A DNA stretch of 64,000 nt, taken from assembly GCF_964340395.1 (NCBI RefSeq), contig NC_135564.1:13594012-13658011 (forward strand), given 5' to 3'. The first letter of the stretch is position 1. Each line of letters starts with the position of its first letter. Made by a program: the position numbers and the translations under genes. The notes under the pieces are model-generated. The model did not search any database, had not been told where the DNA came from, and worked only from the letters and a program-made list of their open reading frames with translations. This document shows positions 1 to 17,800 of this stretch, in pieces. Origin of the DNA: Glandiceps talaboti. Lineage: Eukaryota > Hemichordata > Enteropneusta > Spengelidae.

Positions 1-5110
<5,110 letters not shown>

Positions 5111-5165
5111 TACGCTCTGCCACTGCGGTATAGAGCACTGTCTTAGCAGATTGATACTCACCGAG

Positions 5166-5465
<300 letters not shown>

Positions 5466-8280
5466 CATATGCATGTCATAGACGAAACAGTGCGGAATTG
5501 ATTAATTCTTTGCTTGTGTAGTTCAATCACTTACGTTATTTGTTTATTATAGTTAACAGTAAAGTGATTCATTGGAACTCGGACCACTATAGAAAATTTC
5601 TATAGTGAGTTGAGATTAAACCAATCGACATTCCGATGGAAATCTTGTTAAAGCAGAAGGCACTTCCAGTTCGTTGTGGAGTGTATCCTTTCACCAACTT
5701 CTTCGTTAGAACACCATGACCGTACGTCATCAAAACACCGAGGTGAAGTAATCGTGTGCAGTCCAATTTTACGCAGATGTTCAAAAAGGAAAGGACATCC
5801 TTGCGAATTCTCTATCTTTGATTACAAGCACTTGGATGTTAAAAGGAGATGAAATAAGTCGGTTTCATTCACGTCCACTTACCAGTACGGAGCATGGCAT
5901 CGATCAGAATTTAGGCGGAAGTGACGTACGAGCCTTGGTAGGGAACTTACATTGTCGACTGCTTGTTATGTTATTCAATCGATCTGGGTTCTCCTGAAAA
6001 AAGTAACAGCGAAAGTGTAACGTTTTTATTTCCAAGGCTAACACAATGTTCCTTTGTCTTTAGACATGATGCGAAATGTGTACATAGGGATGACAATAAA
6101 TGTAACGTTACTTTTAAATTTGAGCTTAGTTTTGTGTGACTGTGTTTTTTTTATCATTCCAGGGTTTAACACTCAAAACTTTGCTTGGGGTTTGTTTTGC
6201 TTTTAAACCCCGGAATGAAAAACAGCTCTTTAAAAAGCAACTCAAGTCAAAACTAAGGATACAATTATTGCAGCTATAACATATAGAGAGAGTTGTCATA
6301 ACGATTTCACAGCACACAGTAGTAGTACACGGTATATATCTGTAGAGGTGGTGACCACATGTGATTGTACGTTAACCACTAAGACACATAATTATGTTAG
6401 TTATCTACAAATAATTTGAAAAATGAAGTTTGAACTATGCAAGGCTTCAATTGCAATTTATTAACGCCTGTGCATGCCAAGAATTTTCGTACTTCAATAA
6501 ATTTGATCTGATTCAATTATTTCTGTTCACACTACACGACAAACTACGCATAGAGACGCGTATGTACAATGGCATATGTTCATGCTCTTGTACGATGCTA
6601 GGCCCCGAAAGTATAGGTCGACTTGCAGTAAATTTCGCCCTTAGCCCATCATTAGAGCACAACCCTACACACTTTTGACCCTGTGTAAGTCCTTATGTGT
6701 TTGGTCGAAACAGTATCATCTGGCAAAAAGGCCAGATTTTCGTATCAGGACTTGAGTTTTGCCCCAAATCAAGTCGGCAGCCAACAGGGGCGAGACTTTT
6801 CATTTACATCTATGCAGACTTTAATTTGCTTGTGTTTTGATGACCTCGAGCTCATTTGGGAGAAAAGTAGATCTTGTGACTGGGGAAAACCACAGGGGAA
6901 AACACATCTACACGCTTATCGTTGAGGGCAGTACACTACACTAAAGAGCGATTCACGAGAAATTTATAAACTAGTGACGAAGGTAGACACATATACATCG
7001 TTGAGGGCAGTACATTTTCATGAAAGTCGAGCACGGTTTCCTTCAAGTCGGAAGCTATGCTATATGACTATGGGATGCAATAATACTGATGTGTGGTAAG
7101 TTTATTATGTGATTCATTGGAAACCCTGGCTATTGGATTTATTTGTTGGAAGCTGCGATTTAGGCCTAGAAAAAAAATTGTTTGGTTCCGGTTACCCAAC
7201 CCCCACCTAGTTTTTTACGCCAACCCTAGACTTTTTTTTACGTATTCCGAAAAAAAATACAATCACAAAAATTGTGAAGTCTCACAAGAAATAGTGGATG
7301 CGGAAACTGACATCAATTTAAAAAAAACAATATAAAACTGTTCTTCCAATCTTTAATGGCTGTATATGTGATGAGAGGAAGGCAATAACAGAGACCATAT
7401 GGAAAACAACAGAAAACATAACTACCTCAACTAGACACATATGAAAAAAAAATATATATAAAAAATAAAAAAAATAAAATAAAAAATCTACCTACCCCAC
7501 TTATTCTAAAATTGAGCGTAATCAGAACCACCCAACTTTTTTTTTGTTAGTCCTTATGCTGTGATGGAAGGGTAAAAATGACCATTTATAAAAAAGATAT
7601 GTCAAAGGTCAGAGATGAAAGGTCACAGTTCAGAGGTATACATCACATCTGAACCACAGCAGATTACTATGAAGTGAAGTGTATGGTGTGGTGCACCACA
7701 GGAATAATGCAACCAAATCAGTGATAGAGTTTAGAAATTTCTTGTGTTTATTGTAGATCAGACTACATAGATTTAGTATGCATGGTACATAGACAACATT
7801 TCAATGTCTCATGGTAAAAAAAAGTAACTTGAAAAACGGACAAATATGTCCTGGCTTGCGGGAATGGTGCTGTATAGCCATAAGTCATTACAGGTTTAAA
7901 ATATACAATAATATAACAAAATTATATGATTGTTATAACATGTTCGTACAATGCAAACACACATAATGACTAATATCAACACTAAAAATAACAACAACAA
8001 CAACAACAACAACAAAAGTAACTATACTACTGCAAATCAAAATATTCTTGTTTACAATACTTAAAAAAATCTTATGGTGTCTATCTACAATAGACCAGTC
8101 ACATGACCTCCATGGCACCGCAACCCTTCCAAACAGGGTCTCGCCTTCATTGGATGGCAGGATAAGGTGCATTGTGAAAGCATAGACGTTGGAGAAAGAT
8201 GTTTATGGTCAAAGCAATGTGACATTTGTTACTTTTGATTTTTTGCATACCAATGAATACACCAAGATGTCTCATATAGG
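5466..8280. other. Intergenic DNA downstream of PFDN4
   Basis: No gene recognised. It contains an imperfect hairpin at 6143-6223, with arms around CATTCC-AGGGTTTAA and its complement, which looks like a short foldback element. There is also a short (AAC)n run near 7988-8014. The rest shows no structure that I can support. Confidence 0.5.
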
Positions 8281-8657
8281 ACCAGGTATGGTCATGCAAG
8301 TGGCCTATTGGATTCTGATACTGACGATAAGATGTCAAATACAGAAGGAAGGTAATGCAAATGGCCTATTGGATTCACATACTGACTATGCCAAGATGTC
8401 AAATACAAAAGCAATGAAGGTAATGCAAATGGCCTATTGGATTCTCACACTGACTATGCCAAGATGTCAAATACAGAAGAAAGGTAATGCAAATGGCCTA
8501 TTGGATTCTGATACTGACTATGCCAAGATGTCAAATACAGAAGCAAAGAAAGTAATGCAAATGGCCTATTGGATTCTCACACTGACTATGCCAGGATGTC
8601 AAATACAAAAGCAAGGAAAGTAATGCAAATGGCCTATTGGATTCTTATACAAAAATG
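8281..8657. repeat. 61-68 bp tandem array in the PFDN4 3' UTR region
   Basis: Six copies of a unit containing GGCCTATTGGATTC begin near 8302, 8363, 8431, 8495, 8563 and 8631. Spacings are 61, 68, 64, 68 and 68 bp. The array ends immediately next to the PFDN4 stop codon on the minus strand, so it probably forms much of that gene's 3' UTR or 3' flank. Confidence 0.9.
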
Positions 8658-11560
8658 TTACTCTTCATCTGCCTCTAAGTTGATATTTTTACCAAACTTT
8701 GCATACAACTGTACTTTTAATTCTGACAAAAGCGTTTTAATGTCCGTTGTTTCTTGTTCTAATTCAGCTATTTCACCTTGGATTTTCTTCTTGGCGTCTT
8801 CAATCAATAGTTGTGTGTTGTCAATAGATTGATTGATAAACACTTCACCTATCTGATAAGTGTACTGTGTTAAGGAATACAAATAGATGTACAGGCATAA
8901 CTGAACCAAATTTAATATGCCCGTGTTCTAGTTATCAGCTTTTCAGCAAATTCTTAATGTAGCATCTATGACACAATGGTGCCCAAGATTTGGGAAAACG
9001 AGAGTACAGTTTTACATTAGGTGTGCCATATACACATGGCAGTACAAGAAGCAGCCCACAACGTGGATGGAGATAAAGTTCAGGAGTTCGTAAAACTGAA
9101 CAAGTGATGACAAAAGAGAATTTTTACAATTGACCATCAATGTTATCAAAATTTACGATGAAACAAATTTCAGGGTTCAAAATTAACAGTAGTCCCGTGT
9201 CCACAGACTACAAATTCTTGTCATGGGGCTACCATAATTTGCAGCTGGTAGCCCACTCAGGCAACTTCTGATTATTTCATCATTTAAAAGATTTATAAAC
9301 ATGAAAGTATTAATAACACACATATTTCCATTACAGGAAATCTCTTTTCAGTTCAGAAATATGGGGGACTACTGGTCACCATCTTTGGGCTACCACTTTC
9401 TGAAATTGGTAGCCCACTGGGACTACCTAAGAAAAATGTTAACCTTGAGCCCTGAATTTACTATGCATGCTGCAGTACTGCACAATGCTGGCTCACATTT
9501 AAAGTCAAATCTGCTTTCGAATAGCACCCCTGGTGGACAAATTTTACAATCTTTTATCTTTACCATAACAGGATTTAGTATGATGTACTTAGTTGGTGAC
9601 TGAAAGTGACTCAAAAACTGAACATAGGAAGTATGGTATAGTGGTAATAGTATTAAAATATATTTAAAAACTGGGTAGCCAGGAAACAACAGTAGTTGAT
9701 TCCCACCTGGGTCCTGGTACATCAGGGGTTGAAATTAACAGTAGTCATGTGTCCACACTGACTACCAATTCTTGTCATGGGGCTACCATAATTTGCAGCT
9801 GGTAGCCCACTCAGGCTACAATACACCATAGATTATGCAATGATTTAAAGGATGGAAGATTTACAGATATAAAAGTGTTTCAATGCACATATTTCCATTA
9901 GCGGAACTCTGTTTTCAGTTCAGGAATATAGGACTACTGGTCACCATCCTTGGGCAACCACTTTCTGATATTGGTAGCCCACTAGGACTACAATAGAAAA
10001 ATGTTAATTTCAAGCCCTGTACAAACATGAATCAAACTAATCATGTCCCTGACCTGACGATGTATGATACTAGCTTTATTACCAAGCTACATGTATATCA
10101 ATCAAAAGGATATGGAATTAGTTCATCTTCATCAGCCATAAGTAATTCATCTGCAGCATCTTCTAAGTTTTGAAGCTCTTTCTATAAGATATAAAAAAAG
10201 AATGCATGAGTATACAGGTGATTTATGGCACAGACGTATTCAACACTACATGAACGCTGGTTCATACCAACCATTCCTTCACCACATTCATTGTGCTTAT
10301 TGCACGATATCTTCCTTCAATATTTTATCAATCTTGAATGGCGGCTGCTGCTAAAATGGTGGTGTATTCTCGACTGCAGGACATTCAGATATCAAAACAG
10401 TTCCCCAAAAAGTTGGTAACTTCTCAGATGTATGCGTGAAAATCAACTGTACCATCGTCAATGGTGCAACCAATTTTCAAGCATCAATGATCGATCAGTG
10501 TTGCTAAATATAAAAACAATGTTTTATGAAGATTGCTGCAAAAACACTATAGCAAAGTGTAGATTTTGGGGTTTGTTGACTTTCACCACAGTTAGGTTTG
10601 TATATTGTATATATAGGTAGTTATTATTAGAACATGACCTCACACTCCATCAGCGCTGCAGAATACTCCTGATGAGTTATAACTTAGAAAGCGTTATGTT
10701 GTACGAGTAGCTAACTCTGGTAATATGCCCTCTGAGAAAGCTGTCATCTTTGTCATCTTACGGAGCACAGATTGCCAGAGCCATATGAGTACCATAATCT
10801 TAAAAGTTAGAGTGACAAACATTCATCTGTAACACACTTCACTTACCTTTTTACCTTCTATTTCCTCTTTCAATTCTGTTAGTTTAGAATTTTTTCGAGC
10901 AAACTTGTTTATTTTTTGTTGGTCTTCATAAGTAACCTGTACACTGCCATCAGACATCTGTGAAATAGAGATTGATATACTCACATGACATTTCAGCTCA
11001 CACAGCCACACAGAAAAAATGTGATTATAACATGATTTGAAGTTGTAATATTAATAGATGCACATGACATTGATTGAATCATATACAGTGCTACGTTTGT
11101 ATATGTTTCATATAGTCTTTTATAGATCCTTGAAAATTGCAAGTATCTAGGGTGGTGTACGTGTTTGTAACCATAGAGTTAGCTATTGACTGCCCTTTAT
11201 GGACCACTCGTTTTCTGTGACACATATATAGCAGAGCTCGTCTATGAAAATCACACTCTTCAAAAGTTATGATTTACGTATCCCCCCTGACATGCTACTT
11301 TCATTATGAACGATGAAGGAGTTGTAAAATTCCAATGTCATGCTTGCCAGAGTCGTTGACACATGCATTAGTTACGGACAAACATCCCGAAAACACAATT
11401 AAAATGAAGGCAACTAGACGATCCGCAAGAGAAATGAATACCAAATATTGGATGAATTGTTCAGCATTTAGTTATGACGATGATTTGATTTCATTGGCGA
11501 AAATAAAATACAAAATATCCTAAACATTACCGAGTGTGGTCCTGCTACAGCCGCCGCCAT
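8658..11560 (-). CDS. PFDN4: Prefoldin subunit 4, complete (4 coding exons)
   Basis: A beta-type subunit of the hexameric prefoldin chaperone, which hands nascent actin and tubulin to the cytosolic CCT chaperonin. Exons on the minus strand are 11531-11560, 10847-10957, 10114-10181 and 8658-8859, giving 136 residues (human about 134). Conserved blocks seen are YEDQQKINKFAR (exon 2), LQNLEDA and an acidic stretch (exon 3), YQIGEVF, and the C-terminal KVQLYAKFGKNINLEADEE (exon 4). The two long helices fit the coiled-coil tentacle. The chosen start lies in AAAATGGCGGC, a YY1-like initiator. Introns 1 and 2 are GT-AG. Intron 3 (8860-10113) begins ATATCCTTTT and ends TTCCTTAAC plus 9 nt ending in AC, so it is called as a U12-type AT-AC intron; without it the frame cannot be joined. 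The gene is divergent from TMX3. Confidence 0.95.
9171..9454. mobile_element. MITE family A, copy 1 (hAT-like, 5-bp TSD)
   Basis: A 284-bp non-autonomous element. Terminal inverted repeats run from CAGGGTTCAAAATTAAC to the complement of GTTAACCTTGAGCCCTG. It is flanked by AATTT on both sides (9166-9170 and 9455-9459), read as a 5-bp target duplication. Internal GGGCTACC and GGTAGCCCA motifs recur. No coding potential. It lies inside the PFDN4 U12-type intron. Confidence 0.85.
9723..10019. mobile_element. MITE family A, copy 2
   Basis: A 297-bp copy in the same orientation as the one at 9171. It begins CAGGGGTTGAAATTAAC and ends GTTAATTTCAAGCCCTG. The flanks are TACAT and TACAA, a 5-bp duplication with one mismatch. 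It is the second insertion of this family in the same PFDN4 intron. Confidence 0.83.
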
Positions 11561-11839
11561 TTTGAATTTGTTCAAGCGCCCTAAGTCTTTGGTTTTCTTA
11601 CAACAAACCTCATGCACGCCATAATATAACTTTCCCGTTGGATACTAATCCAGTATGGATCGATAAAGAAAATAGACAGTTATTTTTGGGACTATTGTAT
11701 GATGTAAAATGCTCAGATTAAAGCTCGAAGGTATTAATTAATGTTGAAAGGTTTCAGAGATCATACTTATATCCATTAAGCTAGGTGGTTCGATAAAAGT
11801 ACTTATGAAGCGAATGAAGAAGTGGTCATTCATATAGAG
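11561..11839. promoter_or_regulatory. Bidirectional promoter interval PFDN4/TMX3
   Basis: Only 279 bp separate the divergent start codons of PFDN4 (-) and TMX3 (+), so both 5' UTRs and the core promoter(s) must lie here or in upstream non-coding exons. The PFDN4 start codon sits in AAAATGGCGGC, a good YY1-type motif. No TATA box at a convincing position was identified. Confidence 0.65.
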
Positions 11840-14800
11840 ATGGTGAACTACAGTGTCTCGGTCGGAGTTTGTCAATTTATTGCATGTTTCCTTGGTGAGT
11901 CCTATTTGAAATTATGTATTTACCAGTCTCAACTATACTGGAAGTCGATATCAGAATGGTGCATCGCTTTACGGTCGTATACGCACAGATGATCCATTAT
12001 TAATAGATTCCCATTGTCTCATATCTCTCTCTGCCAGGAATCATTGTATGTATCGTGGAAGGCCGAGTCACTGAGCTGGACGACAGGTAGTTTATAATAT
12101 ATTTTGATTATTTGAGTGTCAAAAGTATTTTAGAACCTTGATTATTTATTGCTTCAATATTTAGATGATGTCCAAGGAAATTATATATATATTAATTAGC
12201 AGAAATTAATTTATCCAAGATTTTTTATATTACATACTCAGTACATTCAAAATTATGATAAAGAAATCCAAATTATATCAACCTTAACTTTGGTGTATTA
12301 CATGTATTTAGTGGTTGCAACAAAACATTGACATTGGAGCCAGCTAAAATTCATGTACCCACATGCAGCCGTCATAACTTAATGAGCTAGATTTTAGACA
12401 TCCATTCAATTTTATAATTTTAAATTTGTGTTGAAATTTAAATGATTGGTATTAAAAACCAACTTGTATATATAAGATGTCATGTGACCAGTCAATTCAA
12501 TACCTATATCGCTATCTATGTACATTTTGTTATTAAAATATAAAAGTTTATAAATTTGATGTCTTTCGTTAGCGCTGCTGGCTCCTTCTCATGATATTTG
12601 CATAAGACAATATAAGAACAAAGACAATTCCTACCACCATTGTACTACACGATTGGTGTGCCTTCTAACTAAACCTAATTTTACATACCACTGACACACA
12701 GCAACTTCTTGTTACACACCAAATTACATGTAGGTGTTCCATATCCCATACTATTGGGTGACTTTAACAAGAAAACCCAATTTGTATCATTTTGACCAAC
12801 AACAAAAATATTGTCATTCATTTCAGAGGGCACACTGTATCCAGCTTATCTTAATAGATATACAAGCTAAATATATCATATGGTGACATATTTCTACAAA
12901 TTGTGAATATTTTTTATACAAATTAATGCCACAGTTCCGGGGCTACAGTATGGAAAAAAACACATTTTATTACCTGTATGGAAGTAATATCTCAAGGGAT
13001 TCGATTCTCATTGTAAAGATAAATTGTTTGTTTTGCCAGGACCTAATTTTGCTAATTTAGGAATGCATACATTGCAACTAGGAGTAACAATTATTTTCAC
13101 AGGTATCTTTAATATTTAACCACCCCCCCCCCCCCCCAAAAAAAAAAGAGAGAAAAAAAAGAGAAAAAAGAAGAAGCATATAATATAAAAGCAAATGTCA
13201 TATTTAACGTATGATTGTTAGAGTTTGAAAGAATTTATTCATCTGCAATAATACTACATATCTTCTTAATATGGTGACATAATATGAACAAAATATTATA
13301 ATTTTAATATCAAAATGACCTGATTATGAAATTATTGTATTAATATTGATGTCAGAGCACTCTGACTGACTGCTACATTCTAAATGTGGGAATTGTAATC
13401 AAGCAAAATAAAAATAATTTTGTGTTACCGAAAAAATGCCCTCACAAAATAGGGTAGGTATATTGAGATTTTGTCTTGTTTTAGTGTATTTATTTTTTAT
13501 TTTGGAAAATATTGTTACCCCAAAGATGAGCAATTTTTAGTGAGGATACCCCTTCGATGATAGTTTAATGAAATATGTACAGACATCAGATTCACTGGAG
13601 AAAGAAAACAGATGTATGTGAAGGACAAGAAGACAGAAATACTCATTTAAAAAAAAAAAAAATCAACACTTGTTAAGAGTCAGCATCTTAACCTAGAACA
13701 ATATTGAAAATATCATTTTTTTTTAAATTTTATTTTGCCATAGGTTCAAGTCACTGCCAGCCACAAGTAAATTTTATTCTGTTACCTTGAAATTTATGAA
13801 TATATAATTATAATTATTACCATCTGCTTTACATATAGACGTTGCTATGGTTTGTGTCATAGGCAGAGCCTGATGTTATTGGTACATGATTTGATAAAAT
13901 TTGTAAATGACAACACAGACACTTCATATTTCATAAAAAAATTATTTGAATAAAAATATAGTCAGACACATATCATAACCAGATAGCTTTGTATGTTTAC
14001 TTAGATGACGTGCCTTCAGGCATGGGTGTGTCTTATATCCCATAATGCATTTCAATTTAGCAAGGTCTGTTTATCCTGCACTACATCACCATCTGGCTGA
14101 GGTGTGTTTTAATATCCCATAATGCATTGCTATCTGACAAGTACCTGTGTTTTTTTATATCACATGATACATTATTATCTTTTGTAGGTTTCTACAAGCA
14201 AGGAATGATGGGAATTGGTTGGTACAGGTGTGTTATAACCTCATTGTCTGGTCTCATTTTAAGCAGTATAACTGTATTATCATGTGATACGTAATGTAAT
14301 CGAAGGGGACCATACCATAGCTGTCCCGTTGTCATGGCAACATATACATAGGTCATAAATTTAAGAGTATTGCTTAGGATTATTATGATGAAAGTAAGGC
14401 TGACTACATATGATATGCTGTGTATGTGTGTATGTATGTATACCGGTATTATATATGTTTATATTTATATATATTATAACATCTGACAAATGTACATATA
14501 CACATAGATTTTACTGTTCATTAAGTTTTCATAGGATGTGATATTCACTGTGTATCTAGTTTGTTTACATGAGATATACTGTTGAATCATAACTAGTGAC
14601 AGTGTCTATGTTACACAACACAATCCTAGAGTTCTTTGACAGTAATGAATTTCAATTTATAAATTTTTAACAACAATATATTCTAGTGCCAATATTTCTA
14701 CTGTTTTTTTTTTTTTTTTTTTTGGGGGGGGAGGGGTGGCTATTAATAAATTTCCTTGCTATTAATTTCACTGTGATGCCACCAATCACACTGTGGTGCC

Positions 14801-17800
14801 AGTAACTAGACTGTGGTGTCACTAACTACACTGTGATGCCACTAGTTACAGTGTGATGCTACTAACTACACTGTGGTGCCACTTACTACACTGTGCTGCC
14901 ACCAATTACACTGTGGTGCCAGTAACTAGACTGTGGTGTCACTAACTACACTGTGATGCCACTAATTACAGTGTGATGCTACTAACTACACTGTGGTGCC
15001 ACTTACTACACTGTGGTGCCACTAATTACACTGTGGTGCCAGTAACTAGACTGTGATGCCACTAACTACACTGTGGTGCCACTAATTATAGTGTGATGCT
15101 ACTAACTACACTGTGGTGCCACTAATAAGTTGAAATAAACTTCTTTTATTTTGTTTAGTTTTATGCTCCTTGGTGTGGACACTGTAAAAGACTGGCACCA
15201 GTCTGGTCTGACGTAGGATCTAGTCTGGCTAAATCAGGATCCAGTATCAGAGTAGCCAAGATAGATTGCACCAGATATTCAAGTAAGTCTAGCCAATCAT
15301 ATCACACCTTTTATCTATTTTAGCCAATCATATCACACCTTTTATCTATTTTAAGTTAAGCCAATCACATCACACCTTTTATCTATTTTAGCCAATCATA
15401 TCACACCTTTTATCTATTTTAGCCAATCATATAACACCTTTTATCTATTTTAGGTTAAGCCAATCATATCACACCTTTTATCTATTTTAGCCAATCATAT
15501 CACACCTTTGATCTATTTTAGGTTAAGCCAATCATATCACACCTTTTTATCTATTTTAGCCAATCATGTCACACCTTTTATCTATTTTAGCCAATCATAT
15601 TACACCTTTTCATATCTAGTCAATTGTATCACACATTTTCTTCAAAATGTAATTCCCTTTAGCTAGGTGTGTTTAGCCAATTACAAAATGTATATCAAAT
15701 GTTGTTTCTAATATACCATTCTTAAAAGCTAATAAGTGCAGACATTGTCTACCAGTGCATTAATATCAATAATATTTGTATGTTGCAGATGTTGCCGATG
15801 AATTTGGTGTGAGAGGTTTTCCTACTATCAAGTTGTAAGTAAGATACAGTGTTTTTGCTAAGGTTGGGGAACCCCGGTAACAGAAAGGAGGAAAGGGCTA
15901 AAAATGGCAGTTTCCCCATGGAGTATAATTATGGTAATTTTGTTTGGGAACCCATGTAAAATGACATGAGAACCCCAGTAGATTTTACCTACTTACCACC
16001 CTTACCAAAAAACCACTGAGATAGATGTATACTTACCATCCACTTACCATTTATACACAGTTTATGGAGAATAACAGATATACTCAATATTAGTCTTTTC
16101 CAATTTATACCATACACAAACCAAGTTATTGTCTGTGAACAACAAATATGGATTGTATACCCTGGTTGTTCTACATCACTACAACCCAGTGTCTGTGTCA
16201 CTCAGAATAGGAGTGAAAAGGTTCACCATTATTTTTCCCACTTTTTGATAAATTATGCGTGTGTAGTTAATATATAATCATATTATTCCCCAATATTTAT
16301 TATAATTATAGTTAGTATATTACAGATTCTCCAATATTTAATTCATTTTGCTGGAAAATATTTGTGCCCTAAGGACTTGTCGCTACTCATCTAGTGAGTT
16401 GTAGTGACAAGGCCTCTTAGGTCACTCATATTTACCTAGGCTAAACAAAGAACAATATACTGGGGAATAATATTAAATTATTTGTTTATGCATACCAGTT
16501 TTTAAAAAAAAAATCAACATAAGACATATCTCAGTGTACAGTGTACTTTAAAACAGGAACCCACTGTTTATGTTTATGTGTGTATCAATATATACCATGT
16601 AGATTTCTTAGTTTATATACAATTTTGAAGCTAACCTTATGGACAATATTTGTTTTCACATATATTTAAATCTAGTAACCGTGGTGATGAAGTGTACACA
16701 CATCAAGGAGAAATTAACCATACTATCAATACTCTTTTCACATATATTTACATCAAGTATCCATGGTGATAAATTGTACACACATCAAGGAGAAACTAAC
16801 CATACTATCAATACTCTTTTCACATATATTTACATCTAGTGTCCGTGGTGATAAAGTGTACACACATCAAGGAGCAAGAACCAAAGAAGATATTATAGAC
16901 TTTGCAGAAAAAGCAAAGGGGTAAGAAACTTGTTTTTTGCCATCATCTCAAAACTGCAGCCAATGGGGTTGGTTGTTACATAGCCATCATCTCAAAACAT
17001 GTGCCAATAGCATTGGTTGTTTCATAAATATCATCTCAAAATCATAGCCTATAAGACTGGTTATTAGATAGATGTCATGTGTAAATGACAGCCAATAGGG
17101 TTGGTTGTTACATACATACCTCAAAATCACAGCCTATTGGGTCGGTTGTTACATAGCTATCATCTCAAAACACAGCCAATAAGAATGGTTGTTACATAGG
17201 TATCTCAAAATCACAGCCTATTGGGTTAGTTGTCACATAGATATCTCAAAACAGCCAATTGGGTTGATTGTTACATGGTCATCAACTTTGACATGCATAC
17301 ATGTAAAAGTTTGGTTATTGTTGCACATCAAAATCTCATACAAATTTGCAAACAATGTCATATTCTCATGTAAGATTGTTTTCTCAAGAAAGTGAAAAAG
17401 AGCTTATTGCCAATGAACAGACACTCTTATTACAAAAAACACAAGATGAAGTTAGTATAAAAAAGTAAATTATTTACAATATTTTTAAGAACTCAACTTC
17501 TAGATGATAAACAAAATGTAAACTTTGAATTGACTTTTGTTATCCTTTTTCAGACCTGCTGTACATCAGCTTAAAAGCCGTGGTAAATTTTATGATGCCA
17601 GAGGTCAACATGACATATTTTTCCTGTATGTTGGATCAGATGACACGTGTCCTATCTATGTAAGTACCTCTCTACCAGCTATCTTTTCATGCTTGATATT
17701 TTTGTTTACCCTGGGAAAGAGTGAGATACTACACATTTACAAGACTGAAGTCTTCTGTAATCTGATATTTTTATTTGACTATGATCTCCTTTGATCTGAT

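Larger units (their letters stand above)
8860..10113 (-). other. U12-type AT-AC intron of PFDN4
   Basis: The 5' splice site on the minus strand reads ATATCCTTTT, matching the minor-spliceosome donor. The branch site TTCCTTAAC is an exact consensus match and lies about 10 nt before the terminal AC. Joining CTAATTCC to TTATCAGATAGG restores the expected Leu-Ile-Pro-Tyr-Gln-Ile-Gly order of the protein. No GT donor exists at the exon 3 end. The intron carries two MITE copies. Confidence 0.9.

Noticed and set aside
10668-10735. Possible C/D-box snoRNA or second hammerhead (CTGATGA ... GAAAG ... CTGA)
   Set aside because: The C box lacks the purine before TGATGA, flanks do not pair, and the stem II/GAAA spacing does not fit a hammerhead.
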